A stretch of DNA of 64,000 nucleotides, from assembly GCF_030397665.1 (NCBI RefSeq), contig NZ_JAPUBT010000002.1, positions 281,383 to 345,382 of the forward strand. Reading direction: 5' to 3'. The position numbers and the translations under genes were made by a program. The notes below the pieces were generated by a model, which was given only the letters and a program-made list of their open reading frames with translations, made no database searches and was not told the origin of the DNA. The DNA comes from Janthinobacterium sp. SUN073 (lineage in GTDB: Bacteria > Pseudomonadota > Gammaproteobacteria > Burkholderiales > Burkholderiaceae_D). Below are positions 38,450 to 46,537 of this stretch, one piece after another; positions within the stretch are counted from its first letter, which is position 1, and each line of letters opens with the position of its first letter.

Positions 38450-40804
38450 ATGCACCTGTTCCCTCCCCACCTTTACGCCAGTTGCGTCCTCGCCGTTGCC
38501 GCGCTGCCTGGCGCCCTGTACGCCCAAACACCGGTCCTTGCGGGGCATTGGCAATTCCAGACGACGACGGGCACGACAACAACGAATGGCGTCGAAGTCG
38601 ACCTGATCGACACAGGCATACTCGACATCACCGAAGAGCAAGGCGGCATGCACGCGACAATCTCGTGGCTTGACGAACGGGGCCAGCTCACGCCACCGCG
38701 CACCGTCAACGGGACCGTCGGCCCCGCCGGCACCGTCTTCCGGCATGGCGGCAAGCGCGTCAGCACAGGGAGAAGCGGCAAGGAAGTGAGCACCGACGTG
38801 ACGATCCGCTGGACCTTGCAAGCCAAAGGCAACGTGCTGGGCGGCGAACGCCTGGTCGAAACCGATGAGAACGAACCCAAGCCCGTCACGGGAACGCGGC
38901 TCAGGGAACGCTATGTGCCGCCGGCGCTGCCGGCCGCGCTGCCAGGAACTGCGGCAAGCGCCACCGCGCGCGGCCCGTCTACCCCGGCCGAACGCGCGCG
39001 CGTGGTGCAAATGGCGCAAGCGGCGCAGCACGATCCGCTGGCGCTGCAGCAGCGCGATGGCGTCTGGCTCAGCGCATGGATCGATGCCATTCCCGACCTC
39101 GCGTTTGGCGCCAGCATGCCCGATGACTGGCTGAACATCGCCCCCACGCCGGCCACGCGCGAGGCGCTGCGCTTCCAGTACCTGGCCAGCGTGATGGCCT
39201 TCCAGATCGAACACCCGGACCAGGCGGGGCAGCAAAGCGCCAGCGACATGGCGGGCATGCAGGGGGTGCTGCGCGCCTACGACACCCTGCTGCGACAGGA
39301 TAAGCTGAACCGTTCCGCCAAGCTGGACGCGGCGCTGGCGGCGCGCCAGCAAGACAGGCTGCCCGCCTTCCTGGCTACGCTGTCCGGCAGGGATGCCCGC
39401 ATCGAGGCCGGCATCAAGGCCACATCGTCGCCGTCCGGCGACGCCACGGCGCGCCGGATTGTGGCACTAGGCACCAGCGACCCGCGCGCGATGGACTGGC
39501 TCGACATCCTGAGCAACCGCTTCGGCGGCCGCATGGCCGGCAGCGACGCCTACACGCATGCGGCACAATGGGCGCGCATGCAACTGCGGCAATGGGGCGT
39601 GCAGGCCGAATTGGAAGAAGCCGGTGACATGCCCGTCGGCTTCAACCGCGGCCCCTGGTCGGGCAAGATGCTGGCGCCCCAGGAGCTGCCCTTGCGCATG
39701 GCGACGCCCGCCTACACGGCCGGCACGCGTGGCGTGCAGCAGGGCCTGGCCACCCTGGGACCGGCCACCCTGGAAGAGGCGCAACAGCGCCTCGCGCAAT
39801 TCAAGGACAAATGGGTGCTGACGGGTGGTGAAAGCGGCGGTGGCGGGCGCGATGGCAAGACTATCCACAAGCCCAGGGCCATCACCCGGGTGTTGATGGA
39901 GGCGGGCGCCCTGGGCACCATCCAGGCCGGCGAAGAACCGCTGTATGCCGCCAGCGCGGCGCCCGCCACCTGGGCGACCCTGCCCACCCTGCCCGACATC
40001 AAGCTGGCCGCGCCACAATACGCGGACATCCGCCAGCGCCTGGCGCGCGGTGAAGCCGTCACCCTGGAGTTTGACATCCGCAACTGGTTCTATCCGGGTC
40101 CGGTGCCATATCACAACGTCGTCGCCCGCATTCCCGGCTCGGAAAAGCCGGAAGAAGTCGTGCTGATCGGCGCCCACCTCGACAGCTACGATGGCGGCAC
40201 GGGCGCGGCCGACAATGGCGGTGGCGTGGCCACCATGCTGGAAGCGATGCGCCTGCTGGCGCTATCCGAAGCGAAGCCGCGCCGCAGCATCATGCTGGTG
40301 GCCTTTGGCGCGGAAGAAATCGGCCGCAAGGGTTCGTTCGCGTTCGCCGAGCGGCATGCGGGTGAATTGAACAATATCGTCATGATGCTCAACCGCGACG
40401 GCCGGCCTGGCGCCATCGACGGCATCGCGATTCCCTCGGCTTGGCGGCCCGCGTTTGGCCGGGTGGAACAGGCCCTGCAAGACATCCACCCCGTGTTCGG
40501 CTTCGCCACGACCATCAACGATGTGCCGCGCGATGCCAGCAAGGCGATGAACGCGCGGGCAGGCAGCGATGACGCCGTCTTCAGCCTGCATGGCGTGCCG
40601 ACGCCGAAATTTACCGTGCTCGGCGATTTCGATTATGCGCGCGTGCATCACACGATGCTGGACACGTATGACAAGGTGCTGCCTTTCAGCGCGGCGCAGC
40701 AATATTCGGCCATCGCCATTGCCCTGACCGCGTACGAAGTCGCGAATGCGCCGGAGGAGATCAGCAGGAACGGCTATTACCGCGCCGCCAAAGCGGTACA
40801 GTAG
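38450..40804 (+). CDS. Exported M28 family zinc aminopeptidase
   Basis: A 784-residue protein with a signal peptide (YASCVLAVAALPGALYAQ), an unusual N-terminal extension of about 220 residues, a PA-type insert region and a C-terminal M28 peptidase domain: VVLIGAHLDSYDGGTGAADNGGG (zinc His and bridging Asp), AFGAEEIGRKGS (catalytic Glu pair) and RVHHTMLDTYDKV (zinc His). Residues 20-125 resemble a beta-rich secreted domain. The ATG at 38450 has AAGGAT upstream; 38435 is an alternative start. Confidence 0.87.
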   Translation: MHLFPPHLYASCVLAVAALPGALYAQTPVLAGHWQFQTTTGTTTTNGVEVDLIDTGILDITEEQGGMHATISWLDERGQLTPPRTVNGTVGPAGTVFRHGGKRVSTGRSGKEVSTDVTIRWTLQAKGNVLGGERLVETDENEPKPVTGTRLRERYVPPALPAALPGTAASATARGPSTPAERARVVQMAQAAQHDPLALQQRDGVWLSAWIDAIPDLAFGASMPDDWLNIAPTPATREALRFQYLASVMAFQIEHPDQAGQQSASDMAGMQGVLRAYDTLLRQDKLNRSAKLDAALAARQQDRLPAFLATLSGRDARIEAGIKATSSPSGDATARRIVALGTSDPRAMDWLDILSNRFGGRMAGSDAYTHAAQWARMQLRQWGVQAELEEAGDMPVGFNRGPWSGKMLAPQELPLRMATPAYTAGTRGVQQGLATLGPATLEEAQQRLAQFKDKWVLTGGESGGGGRDGKTIHKPRAITRVLMEAGALGTIQAGEEPLYAASAAPATWATLPTLPDIKLAAPQYADIRQRLARGEAVTLEFDIRNWFYPGPVPYHNVVARIPGSEKPEEVVLIGAHLDSYDGGTGAADNGGGVATMLEAMRLLALSEAKPRRSIMLVAFGAEEIGRKGSFAFAERHAGELNNIVMMLNRDGRPGAIDGIAIPSAWRPAFGRVEQALQDIHPVFGFATTINDVPRDASKAMNARAGSDDAVFSLHGVPTPKFTVLGDFDYARVHHTMLDTYDKVLPFSAAQQYSAIAIALTAYEVANAPEEISRNGYYRAAKAVQ

Positions 40805-40819
40805 ACGTCCACGCCAGCG

Positions 40820-41074
40820 TCACTCGAAGGGATTGGCCACCGACGTCACCTCGGGCGGCGGCAACTGGTCGGGCAGTTCCTGCTTTTCCAGCTGCGCCAC
40901 CACGTCGGCCAGCAGCTTTTGCAGTTGTTTCGCCAGGACCAGGCCCGGCTTGTCCAGGGTCAGGTCGATGTCGCCGCTGAGGCTGATGCGGTCGATGCGG
41001 TTTTCGATGGTCAGGCCGCCGATTTCCAGCACATCGCTTTCATTGGCGTAGGGGACGAATTTCTTTGCGCACAT
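40820..41074 (-). CDS. Hypothetical small protein
   Basis: An 84-residue acidic protein (DVLEIGGLTIENRIDRISLSGDIDLTLDKPGLVLAKQLQKLLADVVAQLEKQEL) with a strong AGAGGAAAAA ribosome site. Predicted as a short beta-sheet plus helix. Cytoplasmic; no family recognised, though such proteins are common in this bacterial family. Confidence 0.68.
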   Translation of the reverse strand: MCAKKFVPYANESDVLEIGGLTIENRIDRISLSGDIDLTLDKPGLVLAKQLQKLLADVVAQLEKQELPDQLPPPEVTSVANPFE

Positions 41075-41095
41075 GGTTTTTCCTCTCAAGGGGGA

Positions 41096-41881
41096 TTATT
41101 TTTTGGACTTGCTATTGATCTTGGGCAAACTCAGCATGCGCAGCTTTTGCTGCCGCGTCAGCGACGGTAACAGATCGATGCCTATCCTGTCTTCCAGTTG
41201 CGCAATGCTCAGCACTTCATACGCCTTGGTATCGACGTTTTCGATAAAGTAGGCGGCACCGGCGCGCTGGCGCGGGCTGTACACGGCCTTGTACAGGTGG
41301 CTGGGCACAATGACTCTTCCCACCTTGCGCAGATTGCCGCCAATAAAAGCCGGCCCCGTGATCACGTACAAATCGCCCTCCTTCTTCGCCATCTTGCGCA
41401 CGGCGCCTTCGATGCCGGCCCACACATAGCGGTTGTTGCGCGCATCCTGCGGCACCATGTTGGCCAGGGTAAAGCTGTCGCGCTGGCTCTGGCGGTCCGG
41501 CATGTCGCCGTTCGGTGCCATGTGGCCACGGTCGAAGCCGCTGCGCGCATAATCGGCCAGTTCCGCGCGCTGAGCGGCGGGCAGCTTGCGTTCGGCATGG
41601 AAGGAGTTTTCGCGCGACAAGTCCTGTGCCGCTTCCAGGTTGTTCGCCGTCAAGTGCTCAGCCGACCACAGGGGCGTGCGGGTGATCCCCGAGTGCATCA
41701 CGCCAAACACGTTGTAGCACAGCTCCTTGGTCGCCACATCCAGCTTGGGGTTGGTGATTTCCGGCTTGCGGCCATCGACGTAATGGGCGGGACAGGCATC
41801 GGCATGCGCCAGGTTCGCGGCAAAGGCGGACGCCAGCAAGCCGCACGCCAGGGTCAGCCTGGCGATCGATCGTTGAATCAT
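41096..41881 (-). CDS. Secreted DNA/RNA non-specific endonuclease
   Basis: A 261-residue protein with a signal peptide (LTLACGLLASAFAANLAHA) and an Endonuclease_NS (beta-beta-alpha metal) domain. The catalytic motif is DRGHM (in SGFDRGHMAPNGDM), followed by FTLANMVPQDARNNRYVWAGIE, which supplies the metal-binding Asn. Two cysteines (ACPAHYV, LCYNVFG) may pair. It would act outside the cytoplasm, for nutrient salvage or extracellular DNA turnover. The gene precedes the 84-residue hypothetical in a likely operon. Confidence 0.92.
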   Translation of the reverse strand: MIQRSIARLTLACGLLASAFAANLAHADACPAHYVDGRKPEITNPKLDVATKELCYNVFGVMHSGITRTPLWSAEHLTANNLEAAQDLSRENSFHAERKLPAAQRAELADYARSGFDRGHMAPNGDMPDRQSQRDSFTLANMVPQDARNNRYVWAGIEGAVRKMAKKEGDLYVITGPAFIGGNLRKVGRVIVPSHLYKAVYSPRQRAGAAYFIENVDTKAYEVLSIAQLEDRIGIDLLPSLTRQQKLRMLSLPKINSKSKK

Positions 41882-42065
41882 ATTTCCCTAAGTGAAATCG
41901 TTGCAGGCCAACATTCTAGCGGACGCCGGCCCCGTGCCACAGTCCTGCCGTGCGGCCCTGCGCAGAGCTGGCGCAAATAAAGGCCAAGCGGCTGCGCACA
42001 GCCATTCATATCTGCTAAGATTGCCTTGATTCGTTCGCATCGACCATTCAAGATCTGGAGAGCAT

Positions 42066-42593
42066 ATGATCAAAAAAACCCTGCTGCTGATCGTCGTTGT
42101 CGTCGCCGCCATCCTCGGCTATGCCACCACCAAGCCAGACACCTTCAGTGTCCAGCGCGAAATCACCATCAAGGCCCCGCCCGAGAAAATCGCTGCCCTG
42201 ATCACGGACTTCCATTACTGGGCCGCCTGGTCGCCGTGGGAAAAGCTCGATCCCGCCATGCGCCGCACCTTTGCGGGCCCGGCCAATGGCCTGGGCGCGC
42301 AATATGCGTGGCAAGGCAATGACAAGGTGGGCGCCGGCCGCATGGAAATCACGGAAGCGGCCCAGCCCGAGCGCACCGTCATCAAGCTGGACTTCCTGAA
42401 ACCGTTCGAAAGCCATAACACCACCACGTTCACCATGACACCCGAGGGTGACGGCACCAAGGTGAACTGGACCATGACGGGTCCCAGCCCTTACGTCAGC
42501 AAAGTGATGACAGTGTTTGTCAGCATGGACCGGATGATCGGCAAGGATTTTGAAAAAGGCTTGAGCAACCTGAAGGCGGCTGCGGAGCGCTAA
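42066..42593 (+). CDS. SRPBCC family protein
   Basis: A 175-residue protein with one N-terminal membrane segment (LLLIVVVVAAILGYATT) followed by a START/SRPBCC-type fold (FSVQREITIKAPPEKIAALITDFHYWAAWSPWEKLDP, MTPEGDGTKVNWTMTG). The membrane anchor places it on the periplasmic side or at the membrane. Ligand unknown. A GGAG ribosome site lies upstream and a clear terminator downstream. Confidence 0.85.
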   Translation: MIKKTLLLIVVVVAAILGYATTKPDTFSVQREITIKAPPEKIAALITDFHYWAAWSPWEKLDPAMRRTFAGPANGLGAQYAWQGNDKVGAGRMEITEAAQPERTVIKLDFLKPFESHNTTTFTMTPEGDGTKVNWTMTGPSPYVSKVMTVFVSMDRMIGKDFEKGLSNLKAAAER

Positions 42594-42614
42594 GGCTGCT
42601 CACCGCCACCAGAC

Positions 42615-42642
42615 ACAGGGCCTGCAAGGCCCTGTTTTCTTT
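42615..42642 (+). terminator. Rho-independent terminator after the SRPBCC gene
   Basis: ACAGGGCC (42615-42622) pairs with GGCCCTGT (42628-42635) around a 5-base loop, followed by a T-rich run (TTTTCTTT). Confidence 0.85.
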
Positions 42643-42665
42643 GCGATTTCATTGCTGGAGTCCCC

Positions 42666-43079
42666 GTGAAACGTCTCATCCCAAGCGGCCGCCTGCTGGC
42701 CCCTCTCATGCTCGCGGCCTGCGCCGGCGCCGGCACCGCCCATGCCCATGATGCGCCCGCCACAATGCCTCCCGTTGCCGCTGACGCAATGGGGCTTGTC
42801 AAAGCGGCCGTGGTAGACATGCGCAACTGCAGCAAGGCGAAATACCCACCGGGCACGCTGCCAGAGGTGGCGCAAGGCACGACTTTCCTGTCCTTGCTGA
42901 TCGGCACCGATGGTGCGGTGCTGGAATCGCAGCTGGAACGTAGTAGCGGCCACCCCCAACTGGACGAAGCAGCGCGCGCAGCCCTCAGCATTTGCCATTT
43001 CACGCCAGCGCAACAGAACGGCCAGCCAGTACAGCAATGGGCCACCGTCGCTTACGTATGGGAACCAGAAGCCAAATAG
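42666..43079 (+). CDS. TonB C-terminal-like exported protein
   Basis: A 137-residue protein with a signal sequence (LAPLMLAACAGAGTAHA; the AAC could also serve as a lipobox) and a TonB-C-like domain: KYPPGTLPEVAQGTTFLSLLIGTDGAVLESQLERSSGHPQLDEAARAALSICHF and QPVQQWATVAYVWEP. It has no long proline linker or N-terminal membrane anchor, so it is not a full TonB energy transducer. Role unknown. Confidence 0.8.
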   Translation: MKRLIPSGRLLAPLMLAACAGAGTAHAHDAPATMPPVAADAMGLVKAAVVDMRNCSKAKYPPGTLPEVAQGTTFLSLLIGTDGAVLESQLERSSGHPQLDEAARAALSICHFTPAQQNGQPVQQWATVAYVWEPEAK

Positions 43080-43090
43080 GCGACGTCAGC

Positions 43091-44104
43091 TCAGAACTGC
43101 TCGATCCACGCCGCCAGGTGGTCCGGCGTGAGCGCCGGTTCAGCCTGCACCACCTTGCCCTGCAAGCCCAGTTCCGTCTTGCTCAGCTGCAGGGACCATC
43201 CGCGCCGCGCCAGCCACAGCAAGCTGGCCAGCCAGAATGCGTGGATGGACGAGACTGGCGTGGTGGTCGGCGTTTCCAGGAATTCCGTCAGCAGGCGTCC
43301 ATCGAGGAACAGGGCCGTGCCGCCCTGGCTTTGCAGCGCCGCGCCAAACACGGGCAGCAGCATGTCGATCGCCTGCTCCACGCCGCGCCCCGGATGCTCG
43401 CGCTCGATCGTGTCGAGCTGCTGGCGCACGGCGGCGGCAAAGGCGGTGCCGCGGAAGGCTTCCGAACTGACCAGGTCGGCATAATCCATCAGCAGCCAGT
43501 CCGGCTCGGGCGGCGTGACGCCGGCCGTCAGGGCCGCCGACAGATACGCTTCCACGGGCAGCTGCTGTTCCGGACCGGCCAGGCTGGCACACAAGGCGTA
43601 CAGGGTGCCGATGCGGTTGGCGACGGCTTGCCGCTGGCGCACCATCAGCTTTTCGCGCAGCAGCTGGGCGTGTTCATTGCGCAGCCGCGCCAATTCCAAA
43701 GCCTGCTTGAGTTCCATGCGCAGCGCCGCGATATCCCACGGCTTCTGGATGTAGCGGTGGATCTGCCCCTGGTTGACGGCTTCCACCGTGTGCTCCAGTT
43801 CGGAATACGCGGTGGTCAAAATGCGCACGATGTGCGGATGGCGGTCCCAGCAATACGACAGCAGCTCATTGCCGTAGGCACCCGGCATGCGCTGGTCCGA
43901 CACCAGCACGGCGATGCGCTCGGCTTGCTCGTCGAGGATGCGCTTGCCCTCCTCGACCGAGGTGGCCGTCAGCACGTTGGCCAGCGGCGCGATGGCGCGC
44001 TGGAAATATTTGAGGGCGTTGGCCTCGTCATCGACATAGAGTATCGTCGGCAAGCCTTGCGCCGGCTCACGCTGAGCCGGCAAACGCAGATTGGCGTCAA
44101 TCAT
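43091..44104 (-). CDS. Response regulator, PhcQ-like (fourth gene of phc-type operon)
   Basis: A 337-residue protein with an N-terminal receiver domain (ILYVDDEANALKYFQ; phosphoacceptor Asp70 in VLVSDQRMPGAYG; IRILTTAYS; YIQKPW) and a C-terminal helical output of about 200 residues without DNA-binding or enzyme motif (PPEPDWLLMDYADLVSSEAFRG). The order after a methyltransferase, a kinase and a receiver-kinase hybrid matches PhcQ of the Ralstonia phcBSRQ operon. Its start overlaps the preceding gene by 8 bases. Orthology is inferred from layout, not from alignment. Confidence 0.8.
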   Translation of the reverse strand: MIDANLRLPAQREPAQGLPTILYVDDEANALKYFQRAIAPLANVLTATSVEEGKRILDEQAERIAVLVSDQRMPGAYGNELLSYCWDRHPHIVRILTTAYSELEHTVEAVNQGQIHRYIQKPWDIAALRMELKQALELARLRNEHAQLLREKLMVRQRQAVANRIGTLYALCASLAGPEQQLPVEAYLSAALTAGVTPPEPDWLLMDYADLVSSEAFRGTAFAAAVRQQLDTIEREHPGRGVEQAIDMLLPVFGAALQSQGGTALFLDGRLLTEFLETPTTTPVSSIHAFWLASLLWLARRGWSLQLSKTELGLQGKVVQAEPALTPDHLAAWIEQF

Positions 44105-45194
44105 GCTCGTTCCTTATATGTACTGGAAAATTCAGGGTGACCGTGGTGGCACTGCCAAATTCGGTGGCGATGTCGATGTTGCCGCCGAACGATTGCATCA
44201 TGCGGTGGCAAAATACCATGCCCCAGCCCTTGCCTTCGTTGCCGCTGGCACTCACGGGGTCGAGCAACAGCTGCGCAACAATCTCGGGGGCGATGCCGGC
44301 GCCATTGTCGCGCACCGTGATGCGGCCCGCATCGATGCGGATGCCGATCGCAGGATGGTCTTGCTCACCGGCCGAGCGCAAGGCGTTCGCCAGCACGGAC
44401 GATAAAATCAGCGCGACGCAATTGGGCGACTCGGCAATGGCGAAATCCTCGCCCAGCTCCACCGTGATGGAAGCGCGCTGGGCCGTGCTCAAGGGATAGC
44501 TGTCGAGCAAGGCGGCCAGCAGTTGGCGCGCGCTGCCGGCGCTGCGTCCGCCCTGCATGCCCGGCCCGGCGCTGGCCAGGCGCACCGTGTCGACAAAGCT
44601 GGCCAGCACGGACAAACAATAGCGCGCATTGTCGTGCATCAAGGCGGCCGCTTCGCCGATCTCGGCCTGTGCTGCGGCGTCCGCCTGCGCGCGGCGTGCG
44701 ATGCCGCGCGCAAAATTGGCGATGGCCGCCAGCGGCGTGTTCAATTCGTGCGCCAGGAAGGCCAGCGATTCCTCCATCGCCACCAGGCCCTGGCGGCGCG
44801 CGGCGCGCTCGCGTCCCGTCTGCACGGCCAGCTGCAGCGCCGTTTGCATGGCGACCAGGTCGAGCGGTTTTTCCAGCAGGCGGAACAGCGAGCCGCCGTT
44901 GATCAGTTCCAGCAGCACATCCTTGTCCGCATACGCGGTGACCAGCATGCAGACGATATGCGGATAGCGCTGCGCCACCTCCTGCAGCAGCTCGCTGCCC
45001 AGGCGGTCCGGCATGCGGTAATCGGTGACGAGCACATCGATGTTGGCGGCCTCATCTTTCAGCATGGCCAGCGCCGCATCGACGCTCTGCGCCGTCAGCA
45101 CGCGGTAGCGCGCACCGACGGCGCGCGCGAAGTACTTGCAGGCGAGCGCTTCATCGTCCACGTACAGCACGCTGGCACGGCTATCGTTGTCCAT
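44097..45194 (-). CDS. Receiver-histidine kinase hybrid, PhcR-like
   Basis: A 365-residue soluble protein in the unusual order receiver first (VLYVDDEALACKYFARAV; Asp58 in VLVTDYRMPD; FRLLEKPLDLVAM) then histidine kinase (EESLAFLAHELNTPLAAIANFARG with His149; GRITVRDNGAGIAPE; EGKGWGMVFCHRMMQSFGG). This receiver-plus-kinase layout is the known peculiarity of Ralstonia PhcR. The ATG overlaps the stop of the upstream kinase gene (TAATG), so translation is coupled. Confidence 0.85.
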   Translation of the reverse strand: MDNDSRASVLYVDDEALACKYFARAVGARYRVLTAQSVDAALAMLKDEAANIDVLVTDYRMPDRLGSELLQEVAQRYPHIVCMLVTAYADKDVLLELINGGSLFRLLEKPLDLVAMQTALQLAVQTGRERAARRQGLVAMEESLAFLAHELNTPLAAIANFARGIARRAQADAAAQAEIGEAAALMHDNARYCLSVLASFVDTVRLASAGPGMQGGRSAGSARQLLAALLDSYPLSTAQRASITVELGEDFAIAESPNCVALILSSVLANALRSAGEQDHPAIGIRIDAGRITVRDNGAGIAPEIVAQLLLDPVSASGNEGKGWGMVFCHRMMQSFGGNIDIATEFGSATTVTLNFPVHIRNEHD

Positions 45195-46537
45195 TAACGG
45201 CCCTCCCAGTCGGAGCGCTGCAAGTCAAAATTCATGCTGGCCCATACACCCAGCTCGCTTTCGGCGGAGAGGGTGCCGCCGTGGCGCTCGATCACGCCAT
45301 AGCTGATGCTCAGGCCCAGGCCCAGCCCCTGCCCCACTTCGCGCGTGGTGAAGAACGGTTCGAACACGCGCGCCAGATTTTCCGGGGCGATGCCGGGGCC
45401 GTTGTCGCGCACGCTGATGCGCAGGCGGTTCTCGTCCCAGTGAGCCGTGATGCGGATCTCGAACGGCGGCGCATTGCCCTTGCGCATGGACAGCACGGCA
45501 TTGCCCAGCAAATTGATCAGCACGCCCACGATGGCCGCCTCGTCGCCGCGCACCAGGGTGTCGACCGGCAAGTCGTGGCTGATGCTGACATTCTTCGTTT
45601 CATGCCCCACCAGGCGGATGGCCGCGTCGAGCGCGCTGCGGAACTGGAAGTGCCCCGTTTCCAGCTGGTTGCCGCTCTTGCGGTAGGCAAAGGTTTTTAA
45701 ATCGGACACGATGTGCTGCACGCGCAGCATGCCCTGCTTGGCGTCGGCCAGGCATTCGCTCACCAGCGCGCTTTGCTTGGCGGCCGGGTCTTCAATGGCC
45801 ACCTCGATGGCCATCATGCAGAAATTCACGGGGTTATTGACTTCATGCAGCATGCCGGCGGCCAGGGTGCCGATGGCGGCCATTTTCTCCTGCTGCAGCA
45901 TCTGCCCCTTGATATCGGCCAGGCTTTTGTTGGTTTCTTCCAGCTGCGTGTTCTTTTGCGCCACTTCCGCCTTCAGCTGGAACAGCATGAAGCGGGCGCG
46001 CTCATTGAAATAGGTAAACACGGCGCTGATGCTGGCCGACATGATGAGGAACAGGCAGTTGACGACAAACGTGGCAGGCAAGTCGAAGCCGCCCGCATGC
46101 CAGGCGCAGGCGGCCACGTACAGCAGGCAGGAAATGGCGCCGAAGACCATGTTTTGCCACAGGCCGAAGGCCAGCACGATGCCCGACGAATAAATGGCCA
46201 AGGTCATGCCCACGTAATAGATCGAGGTGGCGCCTTCCGTGACGGCGATCATCCAGGCGATCATGATTTGTGGCAGGATCAGCCAGACGAAGGTCAGCCC
46301 CTGGATGCGGTCTTGCGCCCAGCGCGTGCGCATGGCCAGCACGACGCAAAAGATCAGCACGGACACGAGAATGCGCGCGCTGGTAAACGCCGACTGCTTG
46401 TCCGGATACAGGGCCGAATCGAGGCCCATGCCCAGCAGGATCAGCACGATGCCCGTGTAAGCGCCGCCGCGGCTGAATTCCAGGCGGAAGTCGCGCAAAA
46501 CGGCCGTGTAGCCGGCGTGCAGGCCTGGAGTATCCAT
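45194..46537 (-). CDS. Membrane sensor histidine kinase, PhcS-like
   Basis: A 447-residue kinase. About six hydrophobic segments fill residues 25-180 (for example YTGIVLILLGMGLDSAL, LTFVWLILPQIMIAWMI, TFVVNCLFLIMSASISAVF), a multi-pass sensor suited to a lipid-like ligand. A coiled region is followed by the phosphoacceptor motif AAGMLHEVNNPVNF (His231) and an HATPase domain (NLLGNAVLSMRKG, SVRDNGPGIAPENL, GQGLGLGLSISYGVIERHGG). In Ralstonia PhcS the phosphorylated His is at about residue 230, very close to here. The ATG shares its A with the methyltransferase stop. Confidence 0.86.
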   Translation of the reverse strand: MDTPGLHAGYTAVLRDFRLEFSRGGAYTGIVLILLGMGLDSALYPDKQSAFTSARILVSVLIFCVVLAMRTRWAQDRIQGLTFVWLILPQIMIAWMIAVTEGATSIYYVGMTLAIYSSGIVLAFGLWQNMVFGAISCLLYVAACAWHAGGFDLPATFVVNCLFLIMSASISAVFTYFNERARFMLFQLKAEVAQKNTQLEETNKSLADIKGQMLQQEKMAAIGTLAAGMLHEVNNPVNFCMMAIEVAIEDPAAKQSALVSECLADAKQGMLRVQHIVSDLKTFAYRKSGNQLETGHFQFRSALDAAIRLVGHETKNVSISHDLPVDTLVRGDEAAIVGVLINLLGNAVLSMRKGNAPPFEIRITAHWDENRLRISVRDNGPGIAPENLARVFEPFFTTREVGQGLGLGLSISYGVIERHGGTLSAESELGVWASMNFDLQRSDWEGR

